From: Lingula anatina
Lineage: Eukaryota > Brachiopoda > Lingulata > Lingulida > Lingulidae
Assembly: GCF_001039355.2 (NCBI RefSeq)
Contig: NW_019774736.1
Span: forward strand, 496,001 to 560,000
Direction of reading: 5' to 3'
Length of the DNA stretch: 64,000 nucleotides
Part shown: one piece after another, positions 27,868 to 50,900 of the stretch
Layout of the letters: every line of letters begins with the position of its first letter
Numbering within the stretch: position 1 is the stretch's first letter
The notes under the pieces: generated by a model
The model's input: only the letters and a program-made list of their open reading frames with translations
Database searches by the model: none
What the model was told of the DNA's origin: nothing
Translations under genes and position numbers: made by a program

Positions 27868-27872
27868 AGTCT

Positions 27873-29932
27873 AAGGAATTATGTTTAATTTAAGATCGTA
27901 TAACTCCGATAAGTCAGGACATGACAGCAAGTACTGTCTTGAGGTTACTGACATGAGCTTAGTTTACAGTAAACGTATGTAGAACGTTCCGTCAAAGGTG
28001 AGCCTTTCAGCTAAATATTATCTAAATATAATCTTTTTGAAATAAAAGACGTTGTTTTTCTTTTAATCTGCTTGGGTTTGATGTCATAACGGAAAATGTG
28101 TCTCAACAATCCGCCGACAGGTAAAATTTTCGTATCTTCATGAAATCATGCGAAGGCACAGGTGTTGAATAGTGGGTGCAGCAGGGGATCAGGCCACCGG
28201 GAGGAAATTTCTTGTTTTTGTGAAGGCTTCAAGTGATATGGGGCATACCGGGGTATTGCTTCTGCAATATTAAGTAAAAAGTATCAGACCTGTCGCCGCA
28301 GGAGATTTTTATAACACCAAGCGGAAAGTCACAAGCTTAGTAAACCGAGAGAAAAGACAGGGGGTCGTTTGACGCACGTTTCCAAGAAAAGTACGTACAG
28401 AAATTTCATAATAACCACCCTGAGCTTCAGAAAAGCTTGAAACAAACCTCTACACTATAGCATACCCATTCAACTTTCACGCAAAAAGGAGGTTTGTTTG
28501 AATTTATTATTTTTTTATTTGCATTAAACTTAGTTATATATTTAAGGTTAATACATAAACATTATCTAATAATATCTTTCTACACAGATGCAAGACGGAC
28601 CCACATCACACCACTGCCAAAACATTTGCGGTCTGTTTAGCGTGACTCCTGTTACAAGTGGACTGGGCTTCGTTCCTAGTTTAGAGTAATAGTTACACAA
28701 ATTTCAATTTGCCTCAGTTTGAAACATGCAAGTCAATCTTGGCATAAACAGATGTACGGGATGGAAAATAAATTTTTGTCGATTACAATAACATGAACGC
28801 ATTCCAATGTGAATAAGACAATGAATCATAGATACCGTACAATTTAATGTCTTGTCAATTCAATTTTCAAATGGATAAAAATGACGCAGCTATAAGGACA
28901 TCGAAGCCATATGCTTCCTCGTTTTCCGACAGGACTCGCAATGTAGGAAACTTAAGACACGAAAAGTTTGAGACTCACGTTAATGTTAAATGAAGGATCA
29001 AGAAACACTTTTGTAGTATTATTACCGTTTTTTTTTCAAAAGCAACAAAAGTAGAGTTCATTTTATGATGCAACATCGAGACGCGAGTGAAAATAGCGTG
29101 AAAAAATCAGTCTTTATTCAATTCGAGTAACTCTCAATAGTAAGACAAACGTAAATTACTGCAAATATACAAGTGTTTATTTACAAATAACATTTTTTGG
29201 TCATAATTTACATCTATGTACAATTCTTTTACATTTTATGACATACATTTATTCTGGCAATAATGAGACAACAATTATTAGAGAAATTCAACTTTCCTCC
29301 CAAATGTGTTAAAGAAAGCCACACACACACACACACACACACATCTACCTCATATTTTTAAAAACATTTACTACCTTTTCTTATTATGTGGTCAGTTATA
29401 CCTTCTTGATATACACCCTTGTCTACAATCTGCACTTGGCAATACCAATATGTTATAATTCTGTTGGCAGATCAAAGGTGCATGCTGGCTGTGCTATTTT
29501 CAATAAAAAAAATCTGCCATAATAATCCTTAAGTATGGACTCAATTTTTCTTTTCTTTTTTTTTTAATTTTTCAATATGGAGTCTGTTAATAGGAATGTT
29601 TATCAACACTGGCAGATGTCGTCAAATTTATGCATGTACAAACTAGTAGGTATCTAGTTTTAATGTGAATTACAGAGAAGAAAACCAGTTATGCCCTTGT
29701 GAGCAACACTAAAACCACTTGCAGGATAGTAGAGTTTAATTGTGGTATTCACTAAGCATCATCATGCCACAGACCTGTGTTATATGGTCAGAGCTTTACA
29801 CTTCCAGAACAGCCCTCAGTCTGGCAATGTCAATCAGCACTGATGAACTGCACTTTCTTGGGATAACTTCTCATCAAGATGTTGTATGCCTTTCTATAAT
29901 TTAGTAGATATCCATCTGTTATCATGCAAATT
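27873..29932. other. Intergenic and TM2D2 3' UTR
   Basis: The right part is TM2D2 3' sequence. Minus-strand AATAAA candidates lie at about 29113, 29176 and 29247, so the UTR is probably 700-800 nt. The left part shows nothing recognisable. Confidence 0.5.
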
Positions 29933-32900
29933 TTAATAGTTTGGCATCCAATTGCTGCCATCCTCCGGTAAAAGCTGCCCAGTTACAAGTAAAATGATGT
30001 CCACTATCCACCATATCCCAACTCCTCCCAATGTCATCAACTTGCCTACAGCTGTCCCTAACATGGAAATTTGTAAAAAAAGGTATTATATATATATATA
30101 TATATATAAGCAGTTTCAAAGGCAACATTATTCATGAGGTATTGTGTAACTTAGATGTAATATCTCAAACTCCATGGAATAAGGCTTCGTTCACATGCAA
30201 TGTCTATTTTCTAAATTCTATTTTCTATTTGCGGTATGTCTTATGATCACAGTCTGTGCCCTGAATATCCCGCGGCATAATTGCTGGCAGCGCGAGCCAG
30301 TTACTATAAGTTACTATAAGTAACTGGCTCGTGCTGCCAGTAATTACGCGGCGGTATATTCAGGGCACAGACCTTGATCATAAGATAGCGCGAATAGAAA
30401 ATAGAATTTAGAAAATAGACATTGCATGTGAACGAAGCCTAAAACTTATCTTACCAGTGTGACCTAGACAAAACCTGTCTATGCCTAAAAAGCCCAGTAG
30501 AACAGAGTAGATGAGAGTGACAACAAAATAATGCCCTGTGTACCTGAAACACAACATGTTTCATGAATATACAACAATGTCTCTAAGGGTTTTGTTTGAA
30601 ACATTATGAAAACAAAAGGATGATTTTTGTTATCTCTTGCTCTCTTTCTGAAATGTGTCTAACGATTTTAAAGTAAAGCTGTGATTACTACCAGAACCCT
30701 TCATTACAATAGCAAAAATGCACCCAGTAAATACACCCAGTAAAACTTCAGAGCAAGTATCTACACATGGCTGTTTGTAAGACCCTTACTTGATACATGG
30801 TACTCCATCCTTGAAAAAAGTTCTGTTGCCAAAACATTCGATGTAATCTAACACGCGGCACACTACTTTGGTCTTCTCCACTTCATCATACTTCTGGCCG
30901 CCCCACTATATAAAATAGCAGGGAATTTGGCATTAAAATCATCATCATCATTATCATCAAATTTTATACCTGCTGAATAATTTTGGGTTTGAAAACAAGA
31001 CCTCTACAAATCAGTGTTAGATACAACCATGAGACAAGGCAGCAACTGTTAAGGGCAAGTACAAAATGTGATATATATATACCTATCCTACCCAAGTGGG
31101 GCAAAGCTGGCAAGTACAGCTGCAGATCATCTGGCCCAAATTTTCTGTGAAAATACTTAGTCAACAATTTCTAACAATGCTAAGCATTAGAAAAAATATA
31201 TATACCATAATAAATATAATGGTATTTACCTTAACACAACCATATCCTAACTCATCCCTAGCTGTCAGGTTCCCATCATGATCAGTTGGCTCTTCACAAC
31301 CAATAAACTCTTCTGGCCTTAAAAAACAACAACATTCTATGATATTTTTCAACAACTGCAAGCCAGCATATTCGGTTGACTGTGCATGACAACATGGACA
31401 CCCCCCTACAAATGGATTGCAGGTTACTTTGAACGACCCAATAAAAAAAGTGAAGTGGAATAAAAAAAATCATAGTATGGTGAATGACAACAAAATAAAC
31501 AACAATATGATTATTTCGGTACAGACCATTAGGTATAAGATCTTACAAATTCTAGATGACATTCAAAATGGTGAGAAAAAAAGGTTGATACACTACTGCT
31601 GTGAGCTGTGTAACTGGCTGACTGCTAGTGAGAAGCTACAAACTTAATCAAAGTTCTTGGATTAAAATATTAATTGGGTCTTCATGCCTAGCTCCTCTAA
31701 CTCTTTTGTGGTAAATTTCAAGTTTCTATGACATCATTTAAGGGCTGAAAATCCAGTGGGGTAATTTTTTACTCATTTTTGAAAGTGCTGTCTCAAAAAT
31801 GACAGATGTGGTGCTATTTAAACTTAAAGCAATAATAACTCTTCCTTTGAGATTCAAAATTCCACAAGAAATACATTGTAAACAATGCATGGAAATATAT
31901 TCTATTCCATTTTACCACTAAAACAGCCGTTATTGTAGTAAAACTAAAATCTGTGCTTGTCAGATGCCTTTCAATGCCTTTCTTCCCGGTCGTCAAGGCA
32001 TCTGTTGCCAATGACATTAGGGTGTCACGCAGATTCTCGCATTCATTCGAGACCAGAATAACATCTGGCGCCAAACCCCTGATGCAATACGCAGATGTAA
32101 GTTGCGAGTTTTTGTACAGTGCATCGGATAATGAAAAGCCCAGAATTGCACACATTGTAGATATAAATGCATTTTGAGCAATAAGACGAATATATCTTAT
32201 GAATCTTATATTATTGTTATATAGCGTTGTTGTCGTCTGCTTTTGCCGCGGTTTTAAGTAGGTCACCAGAAACTATGCAATGTCAGAGAGGGCTCCGTCA
32301 GTTAAAATCTCTCTTAATCTCTTAAGAGATTTTAACAAAAAACCAAACGTTTAGGAAAAAACCCTAGACTAACTTTGAATGCAGGAATGGGGTCGCTGAC
32401 CATTGGTAAGTACGGGAAAATTGCCGTTTACTCTAGGAAAATCCAGTTTTTGGCCAAAACGAAGAGCTATTATGACTTTAAATAACTTTTGATCGAAATG
32501 AGAAAACTAAAAGTATCAACTGTTTAATAATACTCAAATTTGTGGCTATCTGTGTGCCGAATTTCAAGTCTCTAGCTCAATTAGACAAATCGTGTGTAAC
32601 CCCACTTAATCAGAAAAACAGCAAAATCCCTGGTAAATCTAAAAGATAGAACAACAAGCAATGTCTTTCGTCCCTCTTCCCCATTTGAACTCTAAATATA
32701 TTATTGATAAAATACATGTGTGACGGCTCGATGTGTACCACTTACTAGAACTAATATAACATTTATTATTTTATGGGGTAAACTTACAGGTACTCACAGA
32801 GGACCAAAGGCCCTTCAGGGTTATAATGATACCCCTCTTCTTCACTGTATCTTTCTTGACCAATTGGTACGTATATATTATCTGTTTGCAGATTGAGAAT

Positions 32901-32969
32901 GAGAACAAATTGAAGTAAAATAAAAAACAAGCTGACGACGGCTGCTCTCAAGGAAGCAGCCATTCTCAT
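29933..32969 (-). CDS. TM2D2: TM2 domain-containing protein 2, complete, 5 exons
   Basis: Small two-pass membrane protein; in flies the TM2D family is linked to Notch signalling. Minus-strand exons in order: 32969-32788, 31317-31230, 30905-30790, 30543-30455, 30057-29933. They join in frame to 199 residues. I chose the ATG at 32969 because a strong signal peptide follows ([17 protein letters not shown], residues 11-27); the ATG at 32963 is equally possible. The luminal part is cysteine-rich and includes [10 protein letters not shown] and an N-L-T glycosylation site. The TM2 domain starts at PCIKYTGHYF. Helix 1 spans about residues 134-150 and the diagnostic D-R-F is at 151-153. Helix 2 spans about 168-184 with [10 protein letters not shown], and the end PEDGSNW matches the family. 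A 257-bp MITE sits 16 nt into the intron after exon 4. Confidence 0.97.
30183..30439. mobile_element. 257-bp Harbinger-like MITE in TM2D2 intron 4
   Basis: Long, nearly perfect inverted arms starting GGCTTCGTTCACATGCAATG, flanked by TAA on both sides (30180-30182, 30440-30442). A three-base TAA duplication and GGC ends fit PIF/Harbinger. The element lies 16 nt inside the exon 4 donor, so it nearly touches the splice site. Confidence 0.8.
31826..32475 (+). repeat. Interspersed repeat R1, longest copy, TM2D2 intron 1
   Basis: Starts aataataactcttcctttga and includes tcttcccggtcgtcaaggca and taatctcttaagagatt. Matches the copies at 34124 and 49565 in the same orientation. No terminal inverted repeats or poly-A tail found, so the class is open. 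Confidence 0.7.
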
Positions 32970-33195
32970 ACGCACGCCATAAAGTAGTACTTCATACATT
33001 AACCTAACTTTAGTTCGGTACACTTTTAAAGCATTGTTCTCAAAATAATTAATTATATGTGATTTCAAGTAATTAAATTCTTTGCCATCTTAAATATATT
33101 GGATAAAGTTATTTCGACTAACAAAACGATAAAATCAATGGTTCTAAAAATACGCTTGCATTATACACTTTGCAAGACAAGACAAACTCCAGGTC
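32970..33195. promoter_or_regulatory. Shared divergent promoter of TM2D2 and STX18
   Basis: Only about 226 bp separate the two start codons, so both genes must start transcription from this stretch. I see no clear TATA box in it, which is usual for housekeeping pairs. It is AT-rich with no CpG island. Confidence 0.7.
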
Positions 33196-43842
<10,647 letters not shown>

Positions 43843-44174
43843 GAGGGATGGCAAATTAAGCAAAGAATGAAGACATTGAATTCCAGTGTGCCAACACATA
43901 ACATGAAGATCATTATCTTAACAGTTCCGACTGCCTTCTACAGATCCACGAGGGTTTTATGTCATGATGTGAATATCAGATGACAGCTGACATTCGTGAC
44001 AAAAAGGTCGAGTCAAGTTAAGTTCAAAATTATGTTTAATATACGCAATGATAGCTCATGTGGGTGACCCTTTCTGAGAAATTGCTGTCAACGGAGCCAA
44101 GGATGCCGTTACTGTAAAGTTTTATGGATGCTTATATAGCAACTTCACAATAGATGCTCACATAGTAACTTCAC

Positions 44175-44180
44175 AATAAA
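44175..44180 (+). terminator. Polyadenylation signal of STX18
   Basis: AATAAA 333 nt below the STX18 stop. Two copies of a short unit ending in acttcacaata lie just before it (about 44142-44176). A second candidate AATAAA lies near 44337. Confidence 0.55.
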
Positions 44181-44825
44181 GCTATTTTATATATTATTGT
44201 ATATTGAGCAACTGTTACTTTCATGAAATATTTTGCTTCTTTGTCATTATTTCAATATAATGAATTTTATTGTGCTCTTATTAGTTTAAAAATAATTTCA
44301 CATGCTTATAAATGACATTTGTATCTCTTATGATAAAAATAAACACTTAAAGTATATTGCAGTACAGTTTATTATCCAGTTTCCAGGTGTTAATTCACAA
44401 GAAAAGTAAAGATAATTGTATCCCATTTTTTCCACCCCAAATAAATGAAAATGATTTACTCATTCATTCTATTAAGTTTGCCTTATTGCATGTAAAATTA
44501 TAACAAAATAATTTGAATGTGCATCTCTGACAGCTGGAATATAAATATAAATCTCGCTTGGTACATATAAATATCAACCAGCAATGGCAAAGACAGCTTT
44601 TTTTTCTTCTGAGCAATTTGCAAAGCATCTTAAATTGACTATTCAGGTAACATGTATATAAGATATATACTTAATACCACTCCTGAGGTCTATTTCTAGT
44701 TCACATAAACATACTCCCAAAAACAGATGGTGGACCACGCTCTATTACAGACTGATTGCCTGACAAATTGAATATCATATTTTCAATTATGACATTTGTC
44801 TAATGACAGAAAAACCTTACAAAGT

Positions 44826-44831
44826 TTTATT
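44826..44831 (-). terminator. Polyadenylation signal of FUOM
   Basis: AATAAA on the minus strand, about 170 nt below the FUOM stop. With the STX18 signal at 44175 it leaves about 650 bp between the convergent 3' ends. Confidence 0.5.
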
Positions 44832-44998
44832 GTGCTCTCCCCCACCACTTCCTCCCAGAGACTAATATCACAGTGGACAGCCAAATCAAATGGAGCTACC
44901 CCAACAACACAAATGACCACAATTTATATTCTTTGGGCAGTGTCCATCACAGAGTAGCACTGGGAACATAAATTCTGATGCTGGTTTCTTCATTTCCT

Positions 44999-47900
44999 CT
45001 ATTCCACTACACATCCTTTCTTCAAAATTATGTTTCCATACTTGGAACATTCCCTACAATAGCAATAAAACGGTAAAAATCAGCATACAAGCATATAACA
45101 CAGCTTCTTTTGTTTTGAACATTTAATTTTGAAGAGGAGGAAAACTACTGATTATTTTTCCACACATTACATTGTTGCATAGAGCATACACTTATGCTTC
45201 TAATGTGTTGTTATAAAATATATGCAAGTTCTTAATGAATTTCCCATAAGTTAAATTATGACTTTCTGATTTCCTGACAGTCATAAACATTTCCCACTTT
45301 TAAAAACTACAGTCAAACAGAAAACTGGACCCTGAAAGTTGAAAATCTTACCCTGTTTGAACCACAGCAAATGCTCGCTTTGCTCTCTCATAGAATTCAA
45401 ATCTTTCTACTTTTTCCATTTCTACCTGAAAGAATTGTAGAAATATTAGTTCTCTACACTGGCTCTCTTGCTTAAGTAATTCTTGAAGGGTTTTGTTTCT
45501 CCATTTCTCCCCTACTTACTTTTTTGCCTGCAGCAGCATCTACCAAAAGCTGGTATTTTTCCCAAACTGGCACTTCTAATTTCTTCTCTTTATCCGACAG
45601 TACCAAAGCCATCAGAGCAACCTTTAAGTAATGTGAAGATTTTTTTACTTTTAATATCTTTGGACAGGTATATCTGAAAGACTAAGGCCTCATTCAGAAT
45701 GGGGGACTAACTAGTTCGAGGGTCAAATATGTCCGACCCATTTGAATACTTCCCCATGGGATATCTCTTCAGTATCTATTAACGGATTAGATGGCAAGCT
45801 GTAGTGGGTCACCATATTTGACCCTCGGACTAGTTAGTCCCATATTCTGAATGGGGCCTAAACTACAGCACCTACCACAGTGATAACCCTGACATGTCAA
45901 TATTATAAGTTCACCAAAAAGAAAAGGGAGAGAAAGAAGCCTCAACTGCGCACATGTGCAACATGGCAAATTAAATTCATTCCATTTGTACTAACAAGTG
46001 AGGACTTTGCAGTGGCTCTGCCAATATTTTTGCACTTTTTACTCTTTTTCAACAATTTTCAAAGCACATGTTGTTGTTTAAAGTGTAGGGAAAAAATGAA
46101 ACAAATCATAAGTACGTATTCCAATTCATCTTAAAAGACCTAACAGATTCTAAGTATACAGACTCAGAGACCATATGTACCTCATCAGTTATTGTATGAA
46201 ACCAAATTGTATGCCATCTTGTGGTTGACCATGTGGTTTTGATAACTATCTTTGTACGTTCCACAATTTGATAACTTTGACACTAGAAGTACGACTAGGC
46301 AAAAGGATATGAAGTGAAGTACTTCCTGGTAAGATATATGTACAGAGCAGTCAAGCAAGGAGCAATAAATACCCTAAATTGATGATCTGGCTACCAAAAT
46401 CCTGTGACAACAAGCAATTTACTAAATACATGTTGTACTCACAGGTTTTGGAACATAGGAATCCAGTGGAAACACCTTTAAAATGGCAGCAAGAAGCTCT
46501 GGAATCCCATGACCTGAAGAAAGGAATGGTTTTTGAGTGGTCATTACGGCATCAAAATAATGATTTTATTCCCAACTACAATGTATGCCAAAATACATAA
46601 AAAAGGTTGCTATGGGTGCAATACAAAAAAAAAAAAAAAAGAGCTGTGTCATCTTTTGGAGACAGTATATGTCTTTTCAGTGCGTTAAATCTTCCCATTC
46701 TCTATACAGATAAGCCACTTTCAATCCTTAATTTATTGAAATCATGACAAAGAGAGAAAACACAAGGAAGTCATGTAACCTACCTGAAAAACAAAACCTT
46801 AAAGAAATACTTATTAAGCATTTTAAAATAAACTTGAGAGTGATGGTTAATGATCAGCTGAGTACTCAAAAAATGTTGGTTGTATATTTTTTTCCATGCT
46901 GAAATTCCGTATGCAGCACATTAAATGTAATTTAATTAGGAACTCATGGTTGGTAACTTTCACCGTTTCCTCATATTTCCTCAAGAATTTTTTTCTTGGA
47001 TATCACGATATATTGAATTGAATGTAATTCACTTGCAAGGATGTTCTCTTAGTTTTGAATTATATTTAAACGTCTTTCATCATTGGCCAAGTTACAAACA
47101 CTAAACATCTAACAAATATTTTTCTTTACTTTTTAGATACTCCAACAAAGTACATCTATATCTAGTAATTAATTACGTCCACATATAACAGAGAGACTTA
47201 GGCTGGACATGGGAGCTCACACACAAACTCTTTGAGTTCAGGTTAGTCTGTGGTGAAATAAGAAACATCCCCTTTTTATTGCAAGCAAGAGACCTGGCAC
47301 AGTGACAGACAATAACATTGGGAATTGTCTTGAATGAAGCTTTCGTATGCTGTAATTTAATCTGAAAATTAAATTACAGCATCTAAATCACACTAAGTTT
47401 CACCATATTTATTATGCTTGATAGGTTTGTGTATTAGTAAGCCCCCCGGAAACAGGCCTTGGTTTAGGGCCTAAATATACTTTTAGATGTTCATGTTACT
47501 GACCTGTATCTAAACAGAAGGTTTATTTACAATATATATCCTTTCAATGCTGTGAAAGACTAACATTCTGTGCAGAGGAAAATTATGAGCATGATGATAT
47601 TATCTTATTTGCATATCAGAAGGATTAAGGGGTACAAAATGTCAAGGAATTAAAAACCTCACCTGGCTAAAAGGAAGACCTCAACTTTTGTTAAATTAAA
47701 TGTTATTGGACTAAGTGTAAACTACCTGGTTCATATTAAAGAGGAATAGAACACAGTTTAACTTAGATTCCTGACAAAAAGATTAATTTTATCAAAATGA
47801 AAAAATATGTTAGTGTAGTTATCAAATAAGGCAAATATAAGGCATTATGATTATATATAAAAATTCATAAAGGTTTCAAAAAAGTATAGAATAAATCCCT

Positions 47901-50900
47901 GACTTTCCAGTAATTACTTTTATTTGTAAAACAAACAAACAAAAATTAAGAAAATTTTGCTTTACATTGATACTCATGAAACCTTTATACTGTAAGGTTC
48001 ATCTGTATTCATGGCCTTTCTTTACAAAAGTGAAAAAAGTTTTAACCAGTTGTGAAAAACTTTACATGTGATGTAAAGATTTATATTTGTAAATATTACA
48101 ATACATAAAATTCCTGCATAATTTACAATAGAGAGTGATCAAATCTACCAGGAAGTATAATTATATATGTGTGTGTGTGTGTGAAAGGGAGGGTAACACT
48201 GGAGATACTCCCCTTTGAATACCAAAATTACCTAACACAGAAAGGTGCTGCTTTCTTTGAATATTTGAGCTGTGACTCATGCAATTTCTATCTGTATCTA
48301 GATCCACAGATAATACATGTAACATTACAAATTCACTAAATGCTGTTCCAGGCCTGGTCACATTGTTAAAACAATAAAAATGGAAAATGTTTTTTCTAGA
48401 TAATAACTCCTAAAGACCAATTTGATAATGATTTATGAAACAGAAATTCAGTTCCCTGTAAGGGGATTTTTTCCTAAATTTGTAATTTATGGAAAACTAA
48501 CAAAAAAAGTACCCCATGTACACATACAATTTTTGAGTTATTCAAAATTATCATGAAATTTGTGAATTGGAGCAGTTTCAGCTCAAACCAATGTCAAAAT
48601 CATTAAGAGACTCAAAGTTTCAGAGCAGGTCTCAAAAGTAGAAGCAGAAGCGGTAGCAAATGCTTTTTGACAATGTGATATGGGGGCAAAATGCTACCAT
48701 CTTCAGATTTGGAAGAAAAAAAAATAGGAAGAAAAAAATAGAAGTTGAAAGAAGTTTACTGCAACAAGTTTCTATTACAATTGGGTGGGGCCCAATAGTG
48801 ATGCACATTACAAAAACTATAAGCGTATAATTTCATCTTTGTCAGGATTGCTTGCAAAGAAGTCCTCAAAATGAGTACATCCTGTCTTCACCATGACATT
48901 TTATACTACAGCAAATATCAAGGAAAAACTACTTTTAAGGACTTTGTATGAATAAACATTCTATACATTTTCAAATATTTATTTATAAATACATTACCAT
49001 TACTATTATTATTATTGTTGTTGTTGTATTTTTTCTATTTGGTTGAATTCATATCTTGTATTTGCACTTTGTATATTTTCCACACATGCACCTGTTGCAT
49101 TGTGCCTGGGCCTTCTATTCTCAAAATCTGCTCTAGTAAAACTATTGTGAGACAAACACTCATCAGCAAGGTGCAGCTGATATCCACTTATGCTTTGCAC
49201 TTGTATATATCACACATCTTGCTGACTTACGGTGTATTTATTACAAATTTCATAAATAACAGAAACACTTTTAGTCAACAATATGTAAAGTAAATCAGAA
49301 ATGTATAAACACAGCATCCCTGCACTTTGACATACAGGTTAGTATATGTATGTCAAAGAACTAGTCAAATGTGAAGACCCACTTACTAGTATATTTCCTA
49401 TATATACAACTGACAAAAGTAATGGCTTGGACACTGGCGTACAGCAATCAACTCATTATATACAGATATTTTTCAGTTAAATGATGCTGTGACTTATCTC
49501 AGCTATGCTATACCTCACAGCAACTAAAGTAAGTAACTGACATTTAACCATTTACCATTTAACAAGGGATAACAATTCTTCACATGAGATCCATATTTCA
49601 CAATAAATACATCGTAAACAACTAATAAAAATACAGTTAATTCTATTTTACCACCAAAACAGCTGTTATCACAATTATTCTGGAATCTGTGCTTGCCACT
49701 GGACCTCCATCGATGGCTACTCTCTGTGATAATCTCTTAAGAGATTAAAAAAACCAAACTTCTTAGAGAAAAAAAAAACAGGGATTAACTTAAATGTCAT
49801 AACAGAATCATTAACCATTGGCAAGTATGGGAAAATTGTTGTTTACCCCAGAAAAATCCATTTTTGGACCAAAATAAACAGCTGTCATCCCTTTAACCAA
49901 TATATAAATGTCCACTTGTACACATGCACAAACGTCTGCATACACACAAACATGGCAAGTATGGTCTTACCAAGCATATATGGATGCACTTGCAACAGAG
50001 ATAACAGCACCTCCTTTTCTTGACCTGGTTGAGCAATTTCTCAAACAATGTACAAGATAACAGGCATGGAAGAGTCTTAAAGCCAAATCATGGCAGACTT
50101 TTCATAGCACAAATTTAACTACAGAAATCATATATGTTTTTAAAATAATTTTTTGTTGTGTTATTTATTTATTTTGTCAAAGACATGACAAATTGATAAG
50201 ACATATTTTTATCAGTTTGTTTTTTATATTTAAGGTTTAAATTCTCAATTTACTCAAGTAAGCCTACACGAAGCACGTCCATGATAACCTTTTATCTGGC
50301 TACTATAATCTGTAGTTTATTTTCAAAGAAAGCTTTATCATGTTTTTATTTTCATACCTGGGTAACCAAGGTTAAGGATAAAACAATGAATACCTAGTCA
50401 GCTTTTCAAGAAAACTACAGTATTGTTCACTCACCATCAGCCCTCAACTCCTGAAAGAAACAAACAACTATAAGCATCAACTGTTACACAGGAACTCCAA
50501 CATCAACAAAATCAAACGACACAGGACCATTACCATAAATTTCATTGAAGTATATTTATTTTAATTTTATTGATTAAATATGCAATGAAGGAGAATGGTT
50601 AATTATTATTTAATTCACTGATCTTCCTACATTTTAAATGCATATATTTAGAATTAAATTTAGGATACAATGAAATACTATTTATAAAATAAAATTGATT
50701 CCCTTGACAAAATATACCAAACCCTTCTTCTCTAATCCCTAACTCATAACATACAATATTCAAATAGAAATAAAAAGGTCTAATTAAAATGTCACCATAG
50801 TGCTTAATAAATGAGTTCCGTGGGGGGCTGGATGACTGACTCACCTTAGGTCCATTGCGGCATATGGAACTACCAGGGAAGTGGGCATCTGCCAGAACTA

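Larger units (their letters stand above)
46514..50434. other. FUOM intron 3
   Basis: Long AT-rich intron containing the deleted R1 copy, the 47347 hairpin and a TG run. No coding sequence seen. Confidence 0.7.

Noticed and set aside
31814-32266. 150-codon minus-strand open frame
   Set aside because: It lies within repeat R1; the second copy at 34124 has stops in the same frame, so it is not a conserved protein.
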